64,000 nt of DNA from Tetragonia tetragonoides (Eukaryota > Streptophyta > Magnoliopsida > Caryophyllales > Aizoaceae). The first letter of the stretch is position 1. Each line of letters opens with the position of its first letter. The stretch lies in the NCBI GenBank assembly GCA_038025085.1, contig CM076144.1:19661501-19725500 (forward strand), written 5' to 3'. A program made the translations under genes and the position numbers. Positions 59,510-64,000 of this stretch are shown in pieces. The notes beneath the pieces were generated by a model. The model ran no database searches. It had not been told where the DNA came from and was given only the letters and a program-made list of their open reading frames with translations.

Positions 59510-60542
59510 ACAATTGTCCAATAATTGTCCAATAATCATCATATGGACTAATTAAACAATTGTCCAATAATCATCATATGGACTAATTAAATCCCAAAAC
59601 ATGCTAACACCAACATGCTAATTATAACTCATATTTACAGCAGTGAATCATGCTTAATAACTTCATAATAACGACGATATAATTTAATCATGCTTTGCAT
59701 ATTAAATTCACAACAAATTCCCAATTAGCACATAACACATCAAAATAGTTTTGATGGGGCTTTGGAAGAAGGTAGGCATGAGCGCTTACCACTAATACGC
59801 TACCAACAGTAAGTATGCTCCAACCAATCGACAATAATCACGCTTGCTCGTTAGGTCCTAATTAAAAATAATTGTCGAATCAGTATAATTAAGTACGAAA
59901 ATACAAACAGTAACGAAATCTCAATCTGGTACTTTTATTAAATTCTCCTTGATTTATTTCAACCAATCTAGGCTTTTGAAAATCCGAATTCCGATTCCGA
60001 ATGAGTGTAGAAAAAATAAAAACATTAAATCGAAAATACTGAAAATCAAATTAATAATTACGAAAAATATAAAAACGAAACTCTAACTTCAAAACTAGGT
60101 CTAGGTCATGGGTACCCATGCATGAGGCCCATAACCCGACCCACCACCACCACCACCATCTACTGGCCACCATGGCCTGTGGTGGTGGTCGCCAGAGGTC
60201 CGGCGAAGAGAGGAGAGAGAAACGCGAAAAGAGAGAGAACGAGAGAACGGGGGAGAGAGAAGAGGAGAGAGAGCAGGGGGCTTGGTCGGCGACCATGGGT
60301 CATCACCGGCGACCACCCAGGCATGGCGTGGTGGCGCCGTGATGGCTCACGGTGGCTCGACAGCCGGAACAGAGGAGAGGGAGCAAAACAGAGCAAGGGG
60401 AAGGGAGAGAGAAAAACGCGAGAGAGAGGAGAAGAGAGAGAGAGTACCGGCGGGAGGGGTTGTCGGCGATCCTCCGATAGTCGGGCGGCAGTGAAGAGAG
60501 AGAAAGCTCGGTGAGAGAGAGAGATCAGAGAGAGGACGGCGG

Positions 60543-60622
<80 letters not shown>

Positions 60623-61206
60623 TGCTTGCGGCTTTTGGCTTAGTTTGCATAACTGATCAACTGTCTCACCTTTTCCTTATATAGGCCTTTAGTCAACCCA
60701 AATCAAGGACTACTAGGTTTAGGAATAAATTTCATAATTTTTCTGATTTAAAAAGCTAATTAAAACTAATTAGAACTAATTAAAACTATTTTAAAGCTAA
60801 TTAAAACAATATGAATAATTCTTATTCATATATAAAATATTTTAATTAAACTCCTCAAAATTAATAAATACCATTTATGAAAGTCCCATAATAATAATTA
60901 ATATTATTATGGCTTTAATTGAATAAATCGAATCCTTAAATGAATATATGATTTAATCTCCAAAACTATTTATAAACCATTTATAATACGATTTAATTTC
61001 CAAACTATTTACAAATTATTTATAAATCGATATAATAATTATAGAAAATATTGGGGTATCACAAGGTAAGGGAAAAATTAACGTGGAAAGAGAAGCAAAA
61101 AAGAAGGAAAACAGAGGAAAAACAAAAAAAGAGGATATTAAAGGCACTATTCATTATGCACTGTTCAAATGAATAGTGTCAATTATTAAAGGCACTATTA
61201 AAGGCA
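59510..61206 (+). other. Insert copied from the chromovirus LTR and its flank (50528-52073)
   Basis: Collinear with 50528-52073, including about 120 bp that lie outside the LTR, so the source is that locus and not just any LTR copy. The left edge repeats ACAATTGTCCAATAAT(CATC) three times and the right edge repeats ATTAAAGGCACTAT three times. The GA tract inside is far longer (60545-60618) than in the source. It keeps the A+T palindrome that the source has lost. Confidence 0.9.
60545..60618 (+). repeat. (GA)37 microsatellite, expanded
   Basis: About 74 bp of GA repeats; the source locus has only about 22 bp at 51519-51539. Expansion or contraction followed the copying event. Confidence 0.9.
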
Positions 61207-61670
61207 CTATGGAAAGCTCGAGGAAGGTTACTCTACCAAACGACCTCCTTTATTTGAAGGTAGGCACTTTGGTTTTTTAAGAATCGAATGGAAATTTTCA
61301 TTAAAGCCACTAATTACCAGATTTGGAGAGTCATTGAGTAGTGTAACTACAAGCCCACAAAAACCAATGTAAAGAACGAGGTTGTTCCAAAGGAATTTTC
61401 TGAATATGATGCACAAGATTGGAAAAACCTTGAACACAATGCTAATGCCATGAGACTGATTCATTGTGGTCTTGGAACCCAAGAACACAATCATGTTATG
61501 GGTTGCAAAACTGCTAAACAGATGTAAGAACTTCTACAGGTAACTCATGAGGGAACGAACCAGGTAAAAGAGTCAAAAATTGATTGATCAGTGACTAAAT
61601 ATGAATTGTTCTCCATGAAATCTAAAGAATCTATTCAGGACATGATGACTCGTTTCACTAGTATCATTAA
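61207..61670 (+). repeat. 464-bp gag segment, second copy
   Basis: Second copy of 59046-59509, after which the gag frame continues normally (ATTAACGAGTTAGAATC). It starts at a CTATGGAAAG junction that shares ACTAT with the preceding insert end. Confidence 0.92.
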
Positions 61671-62759
61671 CGAGTTAGAATCTCTTGGTAGAAAATTTTC
61701 TTGTCAGGAACAAATTAGAAAAGTACTGCGTGTGTTACCTGTGGAAAGCTGGATGCCCAAGGTAACAGCCCTCCAAGAAACCAAGGATTTTAGCACTTTT
61801 ACTATGGAAGAGCTAACTAGGTCCTTACTGACATACGAGATGCAACTAGAAAGTCAAGGTAAGAATTTGTCAGAAAGAAAAGATTGGAGCTTGGCCCTCA
61901 AAGCCGATGAAGATGAAGAATCCGGTTCAGAGGATGAAGAATTTGTCTCGTTTGTGAAAAAGATGGCAAAGCTTTATCGCGAGACAAAATCTATGGCCAA
62001 AAAGGAAAAATAATTCAAAGGTAAATCCTCCTCCTCAAATAAGATTGACTATCTATGTCATAACTGCAGGAATCCAACTCACTTCATCAAAGATTGGCTG
62101 TTTCTGAAAGATGAAAATCAAGTTAAGGAACAACCCATTAGACAACAAAGAAATAGGGGCAAAAAGTTTCAAAAGGAAAATCAAGCAATGGTTGTTGCGT
62201 TTGGGGACTCCGATTCAGATGAGGAACCAACAAATAACTCAAACGCTAAAACTTTTCATTGCTTGATGGTCCACCATGATGAGGATGAAGAGGTAAGCCT
62301 TGAAACTCTTAAAATAAAATGCATCTGCTCACTAAGAAACAATTGATAAATGTTTTGAGTATTTGCATTAGTGATTGCATGAATCTTCGTGATGAAAAGG
62401 TTCAACTTGATGACGGTTTTGTTTCATTAAAGAATGATTTGAAGGATTTAACAAGTTTGAAAATTTATCTAGAAAAAAGAAATAAAAACTTCAAAGATAA
62501 AACATTTGAATTGACAGAAACCGTCTGCAAGCTTGAAATGAGAATAAGATCTTGACTAGTAAGTTAAGTAAATTGCAAATTGAAATTGATGCTAGTCGAA
62601 CTGCCAACTTATGTGATTCAACTGATTGCAAAGAGATGAAACTGAGTTTTGATGAATTAAAATCTGATCTTAATATGCTAGAAAAAGAAAAGGTTGATCT
62701 TTGCAAAAAGTTAAAATCTAATGAGGTAATAGTTAGGTCTGCAGGTAACAATCAGGGAA

Positions 62760-64000
62760 TGTAGACGCCAAAAAAGCGCCTTTAGATTTCTCCGCACAAG
62801 CCCGATGATGAAAGGAGTAATTTATAAACTTAAACGCTATTTTTGCTTTAATAGTTAAGATAAGGTCTCATGTTTTTCCACTAAAGACTCCTTTATTCTA
62901 GTCTCATTCAAAAGCCCCGTTCAGGAGCTTTTCAACGACACCTCTCATGCCTTTTTTCGATTCTCGGTCACCAATTTGTGAAGCGGGGGTAGAACCGTCT
63001 TTTACCGCCCAAGGGTAAAACTGTCTTTTCATATTTTTTTGGAATACAAAATTCATCCGGAAAATTAAAATAGACTGGATGTCGTCATACCACAGCCGTC
63101 AGCGGCCCTGGATTAAAATCTAGCGCTGCTAGCGGCTGTGAGCTGGGCCGCTGGCGACGCTCACCAGTGCCGCTAGCGGCCCTGGATGAAAATCCAAGGC
63201 CGCTAGCCGCACTAACTCAGCTTCAAGCCTGACTATTTTTTCAAGCCCAATTCAAAAATTCGGCTCTTTTCAGCCGACCAGCCCTACTTCTCATGCCTAT
63301 AAAATACAACCCTCAACCCTCAGTTCAAATCACATAGTCTACAGTTCACATCCTCTATTCTCAAGAGTATTAACACTGAGCTTTCCCCTCTTTCTTCCAA
63401 ATTTGAGATCTTGTCTTTTACTATTATTGTCAAACATAGCCTACAGTTCAGGTACTAACTCCCGAGGGCTCAAATTAAATTAATTTCCTAATTGCTTATT
63501 TTCTAGTAGTCATAATGTAGATATCATGCTAGTAAACGTTTTTTATTGCTTCCTAACTATTGTCCTTCCAAGCATGCCTAGTCGTTGTGCTGCCCAATTT
63601 GACAATCGAATGCATGTCTGAACAAGGGTTAAAAATAAATGTTGTGATGCTTGTGGTGAACCAATTAATAGTCTACGTCTAGTATTAAAAAAACTTGAAT
63701 TAGTAGAGGCCGTCATAATACGGGCGAGTTGGGTGCCTAACACCTTCCCACCTCGTACCTTCGCCCCCGAACCTTTTATTCTTGGGTACTCATATGTTGT
63801 ATATGAGTGGAAGTCTTTCTAAAAACATGATCAGTTCACTTATCGCGCTATTGGGTTGTCCCTTCGTATTGTCCCTTCGGTTTGTCCCTTTGATAAAGCG
63901 CCGATAGCAGATTTCTGACCTCTTTTAAGGTTTTTATTCAATTCAAGTCTTTGCAAAAGCTTTTCTAACTCGATGGTCCCTTGAACTTATCTAAACCCTC
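62760..64000 (+). repeat. Tat-lineage LTR inserted in copia gag, cut by window end
   Basis: Starts TGTAGACGCC. It has a GC array (63095-63215) with GTGCCGCTAGCGGCC, a TATAAAATA box (63298-63306), a CT-rich leader and the U5 motif GGGTGCCTAACACCTTCCC (63731-63749). Whether it is a solo LTR or the start of a full element cannot be seen. Confidence 0.85.
63298..63306 (+). promoter_or_regulatory. TATA box of the LTR at 62760
   Basis: TATAAAATA about 80 bp after the GC array and before a pyrimidine-rich leader. It is the clearest example of the array-TATA-leader order in an otherwise ordinary LTR. Confidence 0.6.

Larger units (their letters stand above)
59032..62759 (+). pseudogene. Ty1/copia (SIRE-like) gag, decayed and internally rearranged
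   Basis: Starts with MDSMNYGKLEEGYSTKRPPL. The UBN2-type Gag core follows (KNEVVPKEFSEYDAQDW, TRFTSIINELESLGR, LTYEMQLESQGK), then a Cys/His knuckle whose last Cys is Trp (CHNCRNPTHFIKDW near 62055-62096), and a coiled-coil-like Lys/Glu/Leu-rich tail (62300-62750). Lesions include a one-base loss near 59120 and three stop codons near 59180, 59364 and 59425. All of these recur in the duplicated segment, so decay preceded duplication. A Tat-type LTR cuts the frame at 62760. Confidence 0.85.

Overview
This window is nuclear plant DNA. It has spliced genes with GT-AG introns, LINE, Ty1/copia, Ty3/gypsy, CACTA and hAT-type elements, and long A+T-rich spacers. The frequent ATACGGAGTA-type motif (e.g. 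near 54488) reminds me of Amaranthaceae and related Caryophyllales, but that is a low-confidence guess from memory. About 95% of the window is nested, decayed mobile DNA. Only one ordinary host gene is visible: a DUF3475/DUF668 (PSK SIMULATOR-like) gene at 52940-54424, and it is split by one in-frame TGA.

Layout. 1-2742: plus-strand Tat-lineage Ty3/gypsy pol remnant. 3090-8330: minus-strand Tat-lineage element (integrase and gag remnants, primer-binding site, 5' LTR). 8900-11360: an AT-rich LTR-like repeat with a clear promoter. 11361-12913: a minus-strand 3' LTR with polypurine tract. It is followed by two plus-strand spliced genes that run antisense to that element: a decayed plant-mobile-domain (PMD) gene (13977-16690) and an intact two-exon DUF7745/PMD-like gene (17348-18841). 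18871-31620: the mirror image, a plus-strand Tat-lineage element consisting of integrase C-terminus, two minus-strand genes (one a PMD gene), a minisatellite, a polypurine tract and a 3' LTR. This element is split by a 5.2-kb CACTA transposon (19545-24717) that carries an X8/CBM43 exon, and by a small TIR element. 31625-42345: LINE fragments with two solo LTRs supported by target-site duplications, a hAT-type MITE, and a duplicated LINE+LTR block. 42346-51951: a nearly complete minus-strand Tekay-type chromovirus with an extra, undamaged 308-codon ORF between the primer-binding site and gag. 52838-54424: the host gene. 55080-56797: LINE remnants. 56798-62759: a copia (SIRE-like) LTR and gag. 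This gag contains a 464-bp duplication flanking 1.7 kb copied from the Tekay LTR locus 9 kb away. 62760-64000: another Tat-lineage LTR, cut by the window end.

The most unusual signal is a G+C-rich array built from the half-site AGCGGC/GCCGCT, often as the perfect palindrome GCCGCTAGCGGC. It appears at least thirteen times. Where a TATA-like box is visible, the array lies a few tens of bases upstream of it. It occurs in otherwise divergent Tat-type LTRs and also upstream of the captured antisense genes. This suggests one promoter module shared by the elements and their cargo genes. All functional statements here are inferred from reading sequence; no database search was run.
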